A DNA stretch of 8,698 nt from an uncultured Traorella sp. (GCA_945938205.1 CAMEUL010000054.1:1-8698), one strand, 5' to 3'. Shown: positions 1 through 6,138, numbered from the stretch's first letter. Notes: generated by a model not told the origin, from the letters alone. Numbers and translations are program-made.

Positions 1-339
1 CTGTAGGATCATGACATAAAAGCCACGCTCACTTTGTGACCGATCACAAATATGCTGGATATGATGTTTGATCACCATTGAAATAAGTTCATCTGAATAC
101 TCATCTACAATGCAGATACCTTTGATCCTGAGACTCTCTTTTACATGTTCAAAGTTTTCTAAGCGTCTTCTGTCATTTCCATAGAAATCAAAAATCATCA
201 GGTCTATTTTCAGATTCCTGATTTCTTTTTCATCTCCATTTTTTAATTCATATATCAGAAACTGTGAATCATACTTTGTTAGATGTGTAATCTTTTCAAT
301 AAGATCCTGATTCTGTAGAAAATAACCGATCCGTATCAT
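1..339 (-). CDS. Partial protein, degenerate receiver-like N-terminal domain
   Basis: Reading the minus strand from the ATG at 339 gives 113 codons without a stop before the window edge, so the C-terminal part is missing. The start is supported by an excellent ribosome site (GAAGGAG, four bases from the ATG). The N-terminus reads MIRIGYFLQNQ, followed by a hydrophobic strand ending in an aspartate (LKIDLMIFDF, Asp51) and another strand near residues 73-77 (GICIV). This spacing resembles the beta-alpha fold of a response-regulator receiver domain with the phospho-acceptor Asp in place. However, the usual acidic pair after strand 1 is absent, and I cannot see a clear conserved Thr/Ser or Lys. 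It would therefore be an atypical or pseudo-receiver; this fold call is inference from pattern only. The gene overlaps the upstream winged-helix gene by 44 bases and is probably cotranscribed and translationally coupled. An output domain such as LytTR or HTH may lie outside the window. Function unknown. Confidence 0.72.
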   Translation of the reverse strand, partial: MIRIGYFLQNQDLIEKITHLTKYDSQFLIYELKNGDEKEIRNLKIDLMIFDFYGNDRRRLENFEHVKESLRIKGICIVDEYSDELISMVIKHHIQHICDRSQSERGFYVMILQ

Positions 340-961
340 AAATCTCCTTCATGTAAACATATTTTTTGCCAATCTTATGACGGGAATAAAACCCCATCTT
401 GACTCCTTGATTCAAATGATGTCGTGCTGTCTCATAAGTGACAGACATTTTATGCATATAATATTCAATATCAAAGTGTTCCTTATCCAAATTTTCATAA
501 AATTGAAACTGATTCATAGGAAGTTCTTTCATCTTACGATGATAGTGTATCATTTTTACGAACAATAAGTTGGAAATATGCATCAACCATTCCAAAAAAG
601 ATTTAGTAATATCTTCTTCAAAACTATAAATAAAGTCAAAACTGAAAAGAAACAACAGATTCATTTGATATTTTAGAAGGCATTCACGACATTTCTGAAG
701 ATCATTGCGAAGAATAAATACCTGAATTAAAGGATGCAGAATATCTGAATCTTCAAAAAAATAGATTTCATTCATTTTCGTCTGGATTTGAGGCGTCAGT
801 ACAATAGAATAAAGCTGTTCCTTATACTGAAAATGAATCCGATACTGATCCCGATAACGATTCATTTCTTCTAGTATAAAAGCACTTCCTAAATGAAAAT
901 CATTTATGATTTCCTTATCTGAAGCATAATGATCCAGCGTATATTTTTCGAAAAGTTTCAT
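296..961 (-). CDS. Unassigned protein with C-terminal winged helix
   Basis: A 221-residue protein I cannot assign to a named family. Residues about 164-204 (FDIEYYMHKMSVTYETARHH through the KKYVYM strand) look like a winged helix-turn-helix: a short helix, the turn-and-recognition segment MSVTYETARHHL, a second helix ending MGFY, then a basic wing. The pattern resembles the winged helix found at the C-terminus of many Fic-family and related regulators, but I see no Fic motif (HPFxxGNGR) in this protein. Residues 1-160 are rich in aromatic and charged residues with no recognised motif; the stretch around 96-140 is strongly hydrophobic (NLLFLFSFDFIYSF, HISNLLFVKM) and more likely a helical core than membrane. 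There is no good Shine-Dalgarno before the ATG at 961, so the start is uncertain. A downstream ATG at codon 33 is possible but also has only a weak site. It overlaps the receiver-like gene by 44 bases, suggesting a two-gene regulatory unit (inference). Confidence 0.7.
   Translation of the reverse strand: MKLFEKYTLDHYASDKEIINDFHLGSAFILEEMNRYRDQYRIHFQYKEQLYSIVLTPQIQTKMNEIYFFEDSDILHPLIQVFILRNDLQKCRECLLKYQMNLLFLFSFDFIYSFEEDITKSFLEWLMHISNLLFVKMIHYHRKMKELPMNQFQFYENLDKEHFDIEYYMHKMSVTYETARHHLNQGVKMGFYSRHKIGKKYVYMKEIYDTDRLFSTESGSY
344..350 (-). promoter_or_regulatory. Ribosome binding site deciding the start at 339
   Basis: The minus strand reads GAAGGAG followed by ATTT and the ATG at 339. This near-perfect Shine-Dalgarno site lies inside the coding region of the upstream gene (296-961). 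It is the main evidence that a second gene starts here, in a different frame, before the first one ends. Confidence 0.75.
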
Positions 962-967
962 GGATTC

Positions 968-991
968 ATCGTATCATATTTTATGTGTCAA
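968..991 (-). promoter_or_regulatory. Promoter-like elements before the winged-helix gene
   Basis: On the minus strand a perfect TTGACA lies at 991-986, TATGAT at 978-973 and TACGAT (preceded by TGA, extended -10 style) at 973-968. The spacings from TTGACA are only 7 and 12 bases, so they do not form a standard sigma-A promoter. Using TATGAT as the -10 would start the transcript near 966, only about five bases from the ATG. Some promoter is expected here because lepA ends in a terminator immediately upstream. Which elements are used is unclear. Confidence 0.3.
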
Positions 992-1006
992 AATGTATAT
1001 TCCGAC

Positions 1007-1031
1007 AAAAAAAGAAGTCATTCGACTTCTT
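1007..1031 (-). terminator. Rho-independent terminator of lepA
   Basis: Minus-strand hairpin with 8-base perfect arms AAGAAGTC and GACTTCTT around a GAAT loop (1012-1031), running straight into a T-run at 1013-1007. The last two bases of the lepA TAA stop codon are the first two bases of the stem, so gene end and terminator are fused. It separates lepA from the winged-helix gene. Confidence 0.85.
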
Positions 1032-2832
1032 ATTCATCATCAACAGATAAAATGGCCATAAAGGCTTCCTGTGGCACTTCCACAGACCCTACCTGTTTCA
1101 TACGCTTCTTTCCTTCTTTCTGCTTCTCCAAAAGTTTCTTCTTACGTGTGATGTCACCACCATAACATTTCGCAAGCACATTTTTACGTAATGCAGAAAT
1201 ATTCGTACGGGCAATGATCTTAGAATTCAAAGCTGCTTGAACAGGTATTTCAAACTGCTGCCGAGGAATCAGCTTTCGCAGTTTCTCACAGAGATTCTTA
1301 CCACGATTATAAGCAAAATCCTTATGCACGATACTGCTTAAGGCATCAACGATTTCTCCATTCAAAAGAATGTCCATTTTTGCTAGTTTGCTGACCTGAT
1401 ATCCACTTAATTCATAATCAAAAGATGCATATCCACGTGAGCAGGACTTCAAACGGTCAAAGAAATCATATACGATCTCTCCTAAAGGAAGTTGATAAAT
1501 AATTGAAACACGGCTTTCATCTAGATAAATCATATCTTCATAAATGCCACGTTTGTTTTGGGCAAGTTCCATGATCGGACCAATATATTCCTTTGGACAC
1601 ATAATGGTTGCTTTCACAAAAGGTTCTTCAATGCTTTCAATTTTCTGTACTTCAGGCAGCTGTGATGGATTGTCAATAGAAATCTGTGTTCCGTCTGTCA
1701 TATTGACATGATAAACAACACTTGGTGCAGTTGCGATAATATCAATGTTGAATTCACGTTCAATTCTTTCCTGGATTACATCCATATGAAGAAGGCCTAA
1801 AAAGCCACAGCGAAAACCAAATCCCAAGGCTTGAGAGGTTTCTGCCTCAAACTGTAAAGAAGCATCATTAAGCTGAAGTTTATCCAAAGCATCACGCAAA
1901 TCATTGTAACGATTGCTTTCTACCGGATAAAGTCCACAATAGACCATTGGATTTAATTCACGATATCCAGCAAGTGGTTCAATGGCCGGCATTTCTTTCA
2001 AAGTAATCGTATCCCCAACACGAACATCTTTAATATTTTTAATAGAAGCAGCAATCCAGCCAACTTCTCCACAAACAAGTTCATTCTTCTTGACTTCTTT
2101 TGGTGTACGGATACCACATTCCAATACTTCATATTCAGCGCCTGTGGCCATGAATTTCATGGTATCTCCTACCCTTAAAGTTCCTTCTTTCACACAGACC
2201 TGTACTATAACTCCACGATAAGCATCATAAGCACTATCAAAAACCAAAGCTTTTAAGCGATTATTACGATCTCCTTTTGGTGGTGGTACTAAACGAACGA
2301 TCTGTTCGAGAACATCATGAACATTCAATCCACTCTTAGCACTGATCAAAGGAGCCTGATGAGCATCTAATCCAATTACATTTTCTATTTCATGGATAAC
2401 ACGGTCTGGATCTGCACTTGGCAAATCCACTTTGTTGATGACAGGAAGAATTTCCAGATCATTATCCAAAGCAAGATACACATTGGCTAATGTCTGCGCT
2501 TCAATTCCTTGAGCGGCATCCACTACAAGAACCGCTCCTTCACAAGCGGCCAAAGAACGTGACACTTCATACGTAAAGTCCACATGTCCCGGAGTATCAA
2601 TTAAATGAAAGGTATAAGTTTCTCCATCATCTGCCTTATAATTCAGTGCGACAGCATTCAGTTTGATGGTAATTCCTCTTTCTCTTTCAAGATCCATTGT
2701 ATCCAATAACTGTTCCTTCATCTCTCGTGAAGATACAGTATCTGTCATTTCAAGTATACGATCTGCCAGTGTAGATTTTCCATGATCAATATGTGCGATA
2801 ATTGAAAAATTACGTATCTTGTTTTGATCCAT
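1030..2832 (-). CDS. lepA: Elongation factor 4 (LepA), ribosomal back-translocase GTPase
   Basis: A complete 600-residue LepA/EF4, the normal family length. It is a cytosolic or membrane-associated translational GTPase that binds the ribosome, can reverse translocation, and has been linked to ribosome assembly and initiation. Visible GTPase motifs: P-loop AHIDHGKST at 13-21, the RGITIK switch I segment at 52-57, DTPGHVDF at 79-86, NKVD at 133-136 and SAKSG at 164-168. The EF-G-like domains follow, with the LepA-typical GFGFRCGFLGLLHMDVIQER, and the basic LepA C-terminal domain ends in KKKLLEKQKEGKKRMKQVGS and QEAFMAIL. All expected parts are intact. The start at 2832 has a GGAGGG site six to seven bases upstream. 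It appears monocistronic: its own promoter lies at 2857-2885 and a terminator begins at its stop codon. In many relatives lepA sits beside hemN/hrcA; that linkage is not seen within this window. Confidence 0.98.
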   Translation of the reverse strand: MDQNKIRNFSIIAHIDHGKSTLADRILEMTDTVSSREMKEQLLDTMDLERERGITIKLNAVALNYKADDGETYTFHLIDTPGHVDFTYEVSRSLAACEGAVLVVDAAQGIEAQTLANVYLALDNDLEILPVINKVDLPSADPDRVIHEIENVIGLDAHQAPLISAKSGLNVHDVLEQIVRLVPPPKGDRNNRLKALVFDSAYDAYRGVIVQVCVKEGTLRVGDTMKFMATGAEYEVLECGIRTPKEVKKNELVCGEVGWIAASIKNIKDVRVGDTITLKEMPAIEPLAGYRELNPMVYCGLYPVESNRYNDLRDALDKLQLNDASLQFEAETSQALGFGFRCGFLGLLHMDVIQERIEREFNIDIIATAPSVVYHVNMTDGTQISIDNPSQLPEVQKIESIEEPFVKATIMCPKEYIGPIMELAQNKRGIYEDMIYLDESRVSIIYQLPLGEIVYDFFDRLKSCSRGYASFDYELSGYQVSKLAKMDILLNGEIVDALSSIVHKDFAYNRGKNLCEKLRKLIPRQQFEIPVQAALNSKIIARTNISALRKNVLAKCYGGDITRKKKLLEKQKEGKKRMKQVGSVEVPQEAFMAILSVDDE

Positions 2833-2856
2833 AAAATCCCTCCAATATACTCAACT

Positions 2857-2885
2857 ATTATAAAGAAAACTCACATAAATCGCAA
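2857..2885 (-). promoter_or_regulatory. Sigma-A promoter of lepA
   Basis: On the minus strand, -35 TTGCGA (2885-2880, four of six matches) and a perfect -10 TATAAT (2862-2857) are separated by exactly 17 bases. Transcription would start near 2850, giving an 18-base leader that contains the GGAGGG ribosome site. It lies just downstream of the surface-protein terminator, consistent with independent lepA expression. Confidence 0.75.
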
Positions 2886-2887
2886 TA

Positions 2888-2910
2888 GAAAAGAGTGGGT
2901 TTCCACTCTT
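2888..2910 (-). terminator. Terminator of the surface-protein gene
   Basis: Minus-strand hairpin with 8-base arms AAGAGTGG and CCACTCTT around an AAAC loop (2910-2891), overlapping a TTTTC run (2892-2888). It begins 21 bases after the stop codon of the surface-protein gene. The T-run is short, so termination may be incomplete. Confidence 0.75.
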
Positions 2911-2931
2911 ATTCCATGTGATTCATTTCAA

Positions 2932-5544
2932 TTATTTTTCAAAACTTGTCCTTTTCTTGAGTACTACGAAAATCAAACCACTCAAAATCGTCATAACTAC
3001 AAAATTCAAAATCATCAAATGATCCGAAGTGTTTGGTGCTGAAGGTTTCGTTGTTTCTGTATCCTTATATGCCAATGCATAAGTAGAGAACTGATCACTT
3101 TCAAATACAAGAAGTCCATCCTTCTCAACTGTTTCAAGTTTTTCAACTTTACCATCATGAATACGGAAAACTATAAAGGTTCTTCCTTCTTTCTTCAAAT
3201 CTTCTGGTACAGCAATCTGGAATTTCAATTTTTCTTTAGTTGAAGTAAGATTTCCTAAAGGTTCATTATCTGCCATTACATGAATCGTAATATCCAGATA
3301 CTGTGCTACTGTTAGATCGTTCTTGCTAGTTTCAGCAATGATCTTTTCGATTTCTTTCTTCACTTCAGGACTAACTTTTGTAGGATCTATAAGAGTTGGT
3401 TTAGCACTGATGTTAACATCCTTACCTTCTTGAATGGCTTTTTCAGCCAAAGGTCCTAATACCTTATCATCCTTAATACTTTCATTCAGGATATCTTCTG
3501 TCTTCTTCGCATCTTCAACTCCAACAGTGACTTCCTTCACTTCTTCTTTAGGGTTTACTGTAGGAACATCTACTTCTGTATTTCCCTGTGAAGGTTTTTC
3601 TGGTTCTACTGGTTTCTCTGGTTCAGTAGGCTTTTCAGGTTCTTCCGGTTTATTGTCTTTTTCGATAACAGCATAGGTTGAGAAGTGATCTGTCTCAAAT
3701 GTTACTTTTCCATTTTCAACTTTACTTCCTTCAACTAAATGTTTTACACCATTGTCATCTACATAGTAGACTTCTACTTCTTTATCATTTAGTTCAGTTG
3801 GAAGATCAATACTTAAAGTCACATCATCAGCAGGCTGTATTGTAAATCCATATGAATCAAGAGACATATCATAAGCTACATAATCATTCTTTTCATCGAT
3901 TTTTGTTTCTTCAACTTTTAGTATTGTATCAGTTGGAGCAGATCCCAATGGTGAACTCATACTTACAGAATTTGATTCAGAAGCATAAGTAGTGGTATTG
4001 TTTATTCTTTCTTGTTTGGACATTACTGTATTTCCATTTCCATCAACAAGATTACCTTCATCATCTACAAGGAAATATAAAGATTTAAATGAAAAACCAT
4101 TGAAAAAGCCACTCACTTCATTACTTGCATCATATTTTGGTGGTAATGCGAATGTTTTTATCTCAAAAAAAGCATGTTTTCCATCCCCTGATGGCTGTAC
4201 ACCAGATCCCATAGCTCCTGGTTTAAGTTTGAATGTTTCTTGAATTATTTCGCCTGAATTAAGTTTAACCGTAAATATTGCTTGATTGCTGAAATTTCCT
4301 GTTTTGTAATCAGTATATTTAAGAGCAACTTCTTTTTTATAATCTACTGATACAACGGTACCAACTAATTCATCAAATACTACTTTCACAGGAATATAAA
4401 ACTTAGGTTCAGTATCACTTCTGTTCACTTTAAATGGTACTTGAACAGTTACTTCAGATTGGTTAGTATCTGTTATTTTTGATGCAACATATCTATATAC
4501 ATTTAAATAGTCACCTAAATCAAATATAATTTCTCTCTTTTTACCATTTTCATCTAAATAGTAAATTTGTAAGTCATCACCTTCTGGCAAAACTGCTCCT
4601 TTTCTATAATGTAGACAATTATCAGAGTAATTTGTTTCAATTTTGATATCTTCCTTTTTCAGATCAATATATGGATTGTTTTTATTATTAACAGCAAAAT
4701 GAAAATCACCTTCTGGTAATGGAATACAACCCTCATAAGATCCATAATATTGATAATTATTTGCTCGATCAGATAGTACTATACCTGTCAGTTTAAATTC
4801 ATCAAATTGATCTCCTGTTAAGCCAAAATAACGAAAATCTTCAATTGTATATTTTAAGCCATATTTATCATCATCGCATACTAAATCTTCATCATAATAA
4901 TACGCACCTATCTGTTCAGAATTGTTATTCATAAAATAGAATGCAGCACGCAACAAACCAGATTCTTTTGTTTCATTTGATTTAAAACTAATGGTCACTT
5001 CTTTATCATCATATTCAACTTTTAAATCTTCGATTGTAGGTTTATTACGATCAACTAACACATCCTTAATTTTAATAGAAACCTCACCATGATAACCAAA
5101 AACATTCTCATTGGTTACAGTATAATAAGGAAAGTATTCATCCAAATCGTCAGATGTTTTATTTGAAATAAATTGCATATTCCCCATATTATTTATCACA
5201 AGACAAAGAAAACTATAATTGTCATATCTCAATCTATCATCGAAATAGAAATTATAAGTTCCCTCTTCTTGTTCACTAGGTTGTCCAGAAACATTTATAA
5301 CTCTAGAAGAATCACTAACAAGATACAATTCCAGAATTCCTAATTCGGCTTCACCTGCATCATACTTTAATTTAATCGTAGATGGAACATCAATTTCTTC
5401 TGGTAAGTCTTCAAAATAAAAAGATTTGATCATTGATCCTTCCGCAACTCTAATTGGTTCTTCTGCTTGTACATGAACAAATGTAGTTTGAATAACTCCA
5501 AGGCCTAGAAATACCGCTAATAAACATTGTAATATTTTCTTCAT
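2932..5544 (-). CDS. Sortase-anchored surface protein with Ig-like N-terminal modules
   Basis: An 870-residue secreted protein of unknown ligand. The N-terminus is a signal peptide (MKKILQ, hydrophobic core 8-18, probable cleavage after VQA at 25-27). Residues about 38-127 and 168-268 look like two tandem Ig-like beta-sandwiches: each has a strand like LELYLVSD or AAFYFMNN and ends in a turn like INNMGNMQF or LSDRANNYQY. Residues about 270-600 are beta-rich and unassigned. Two related modules follow, each ending in a DxFSTYA signature (619-625 and 817-823). A proline-glutamate-lysine spacer (633-651) lies between them. The C-terminus has the order of a cell-wall sorting signal: PNTSD at 837-841, a hydrophobic segment 843-862, then KKRTSFEK. 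The motif is a variant of LPXTG, so a matching sortase is expected elsewhere. The start at 5544 has an AGAGGG site four bases upstream. Likely an adhesin or wall protein (inference); no catalytic motif is seen. Confidence 0.9.
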   Translation of the reverse strand: MKKILQCLLAVFLGLGVIQTTFVHVQAEEPIRVAEGSMIKSFYFEDLPEEIDVPSTIKLKYDAGEAELGILELYLVSDSSRVINVSGQPSEQEEGTYNFYFDDRLRYDNYSFLCLVINNMGNMQFISNKTSDDLDEYFPYYTVTNENVFGYHGEVSIKIKDVLVDRNKPTIEDLKVEYDDKEVTISFKSNETKESGLLRAAFYFMNNNSEQIGAYYYDEDLVCDDDKYGLKYTIEDFRYFGLTGDQFDEFKLTGIVLSDRANNYQYYGSYEGCIPLPEGDFHFAVNNKNNPYIDLKKEDIKIETNYSDNCLHYRKGAVLPEGDDLQIYYLDENGKKREIIFDLGDYLNVYRYVASKITDTNQSEVTVQVPFKVNRSDTEPKFYIPVKVVFDELVGTVVSVDYKKEVALKYTDYKTGNFSNQAIFTVKLNSGEIIQETFKLKPGAMGSGVQPSGDGKHAFFEIKTFALPPKYDASNEVSGFFNGFSFKSLYFLVDDEGNLVDGNGNTVMSKQERINNTTTYASESNSVSMSSPLGSAPTDTILKVEETKIDEKNDYVAYDMSLDSYGFTIQPADDVTLSIDLPTELNDKEVEVYYVDDNGVKHLVEGSKVENGKVTFETDHFSTYAVIEKDNKPEEPEKPTEPEKPVEPEKPSQGNTEVDVPTVNPKEEVKEVTVGVEDAKKTEDILNESIKDDKVLGPLAEKAIQEGKDVNISAKPTLIDPTKVSPEVKKEIEKIIAETSKNDLTVAQYLDITIHVMADNEPLGNLTSTKEKLKFQIAVPEDLKKEGRTFIVFRIHDGKVEKLETVEKDGLLVFESDQFSTYALAYKDTETTKPSAPNTSDHLMILNFVVMTILSGLIFVVLKKRTSFEK
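3592..3648 (-). repeat. In-gene EPEKP tandem repeat (wall-spanning spacer)
   Basis: Codons 633-651 of the surface protein encode about three six-residue units of the form [ETV]EPEKP. Such Pro/Glu/Lys repeats are typical flexible spacers in Gram-positive wall proteins. The near-identical 18-base units could expand or contract by slippage. Confidence 0.85.
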
Positions 5545-5598
5545 ATTTCCCTCTTTCCCCTTACACTTGAATAATAATGTAGACTTTTACATTCACTT

Positions 5599-5604
5599 AT
5601 TATA
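5599..5604 (-). promoter_or_regulatory. -10 box of the surface-protein promoter
   Basis: A perfect TATAAT on the minus strand lies 55 bases upstream of the surface-protein ATG. No acceptable -35 exists at 15-18 bases (the 17-base position reads CTTTCT). The expected -35 position falls between the arms of the palindrome at 5612-5637. This suggests a promoter dependent on an activator, or one covered by a repressor (inference). Confidence 0.5.
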
Positions 5605-5611
5605 TGATAAC

Positions 5612-5637
5612 AATGTAAGAAAGAAAGGCCTTACATT
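5612..5637. promoter_or_regulatory. Candidate operator palindrome
   Basis: The plus strand has AATGTAAG (5612-5619), ten bases, then CTTACATT (5630-5637): 8-base perfect arms with an 18-base centre-to-centre spacing. It covers the missing -35 region of the surface-protein promoter. TTACA motifs related to the arms recur nearby, at 5561-5565 and 5587-5591. The arrangement fits a dimeric regulator site; the regulator is unknown. Confidence 0.45.
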
Positions 5638-5696
5638 TGACAATTAATAAAGACCAAAAAAGTCTACATAATCTTTCAAAATGGAACCTTATTTTG

Positions 5697-5725
5697 TTTA
5701 CAATCATATTCACAAATGAGATAAT
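5697..5725 (+). promoter_or_regulatory. Sigma-A promoter of the small membrane protein gene
   Basis: -35 TTTACA (5697-5702) and -10 GATAAT (5720-5725) each match consensus at five of six positions and are separated by exactly 17 bases. Transcription would start near 5732, giving a leader of about 23 bases that includes the ribosome site. The promoter lies wholly outside the 5577-5669 inverted-repeat segment. Confidence 0.75.
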
Positions 5726-5754
5726 GTGGATGTCATGAAAAAGGGTGAATAACA

Positions 5755-6075
5755 ATGATTGAAAAGAATGAAAATACATATAAAATGATAAAGAATCTAA
5801 CAGTTTTTAATAGAAATTTTATTTTTGATAATGAACAATACGAAATACAGATTCATGGTTTTCTAAATAAAATACTTTGGAACTTTGATCAGATATTCTT
5901 TTTAATTATCATGTTTACGATTCCACTTATAGTGAAAGGAAATCATGATGTAATATCTTTTCTTCTCTATTGTGGAATTTATATAATTATCCTTTTGATT
6001 AGCAATACTATTCAAACAAATTTCACACGTAAGAAACTGTTTTATAGTAATCATGTTGTGATAGAGAAAAAATAG
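5755..6075 (+). CDS. Small two-helix membrane protein, unassigned
   Basis: A 106-residue protein I do not recognise. Residues 1-40 are polar with alternating hydrophobic residues (TVFNRNFIFDNEQYEIQIHG), probably a short beta segment on one side of the membrane. Two hydrophobic helices follow, about 47-60 (IFFLIIMFTIPLIV) and 67-84 (ISFLLYCGIYIIILLIS), joined by a short KGNHD turn, so both ends should face the same side. The tail (RKKLFYSNHVVIEKK) is basic, which favours a cytoplasmic C-terminus. The start is supported by AAGGGTGA seven bases upstream. It is the only gene on the plus strand, is visibly more AT-rich than its neighbours, and has its own near-consensus promoter and terminator. 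The real signals make it a credible gene despite the lack of a family. It is divergent from the surface-protein gene, but a functional link is only speculative. Confidence 0.8.
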   Translation: MIEKNENTYKMIKNLTVFNRNFIFDNEQYEIQIHGFLNKILWNFDQIFFLIIMFTIPLIVKGNHDVISFLLYCGIYIIILLISNTIQTNFTRKKLFYSNHVVIEKK

Positions 6076-6081
6076 TTTATG

Positions 6082-6104
6082 AAGATGATGCTGTCATCTT
6101 TTTT
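6082..6104 (+). terminator. Terminator of the small membrane protein gene
   Basis: Plus-strand hairpin with 7-base perfect arms AAGATGA and TCATCTT around a TGCTG loop, followed by a T-run ending at 6104. It starts six bases after the stop codon. Confidence 0.85.
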
Positions 6105-6112
6105 AGTATATG

Positions 6113-6138
6113 AAAAAAGAAGCTTATTCAGCTTCTTT
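6113..6138 (-). terminator. Terminator of the ftsY-ylxM-ackA-nrnA operon
   Basis: Minus-strand hairpin with 9-base perfect arms AAAGAAGCT and AGCTTCTTT around a five-base loop, followed directly by the T-run (6118-6113). The upstream arm encodes the last residues of the DHH protein, and the TAA stop begins in the loop. Together with 6082-6104 it forms a back-to-back terminator pair for convergent transcription. Confidence 0.88.

Larger units (their letters stand above)
5561..5640. repeat. Direct repeat TTACAYTTGA, two copies
   Basis: TTACACTTGA at 5561-5570 and TTACATTTGA at 5631-5640 match at nine of ten positions in the same orientation, 70 bases apart. A looser third copy, TTACATTCAC, lies at 5587-5596. 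The second copy overlaps the distal arm of the operator palindrome. The first copy sits close to the ribosome site of the surface-protein gene. These may be regulator half-sites. Confidence 0.4.
5577..5669. repeat. 12-base perfect inverted repeat flanking a promoter element
   Basis: The plus strand has ATGTAGACTTTT at 5577-5588 and its exact reverse complement AAAAGTCTACAT at 5658-5669, separated by 69 bases. The enclosed segment carries a TATAAT box directed at the surface-protein gene and, on the other strand, an unpaired TTGACA (5637-5642). The arms are too far apart for a simple RNA hairpin role. They could be recombination sites of an invertible segment or paired operator sites. No invertase gene is visible in the window. 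Confidence 0.6.

Noticed and set aside
929..1165. Plus-strand open frame across the end of lepA
   Set aside because: It overlaps two minus-strand genes and the lepA terminator, with Ser/Phe-rich translation and no family resemblance.
3434..3676. Plus-strand open frame with Gly/Ser/Phe-rich repeats
   Set aside because: It is the complement of the EPEKP repeat region of the surface protein; the repeat pattern is a shadow of that coding sequence.
5637..5642. Perfect TTGACA on the plus strand as a second promoter for the small gene
   Set aside because: No -10 hexamer lies at 15-19 bases; the nearest candidates (TACATA, CATAAT) are 22-24 bases away, and a better promoter exists at 5697-5725.
5545..5754. 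Riboswitch or T-box leader in the long intergenic region
   Set aside because: No conserved riboswitch core or terminator/antiterminator pair is visible; the -10 box leaves a leader of only about 50 bases for the surface-protein gene.
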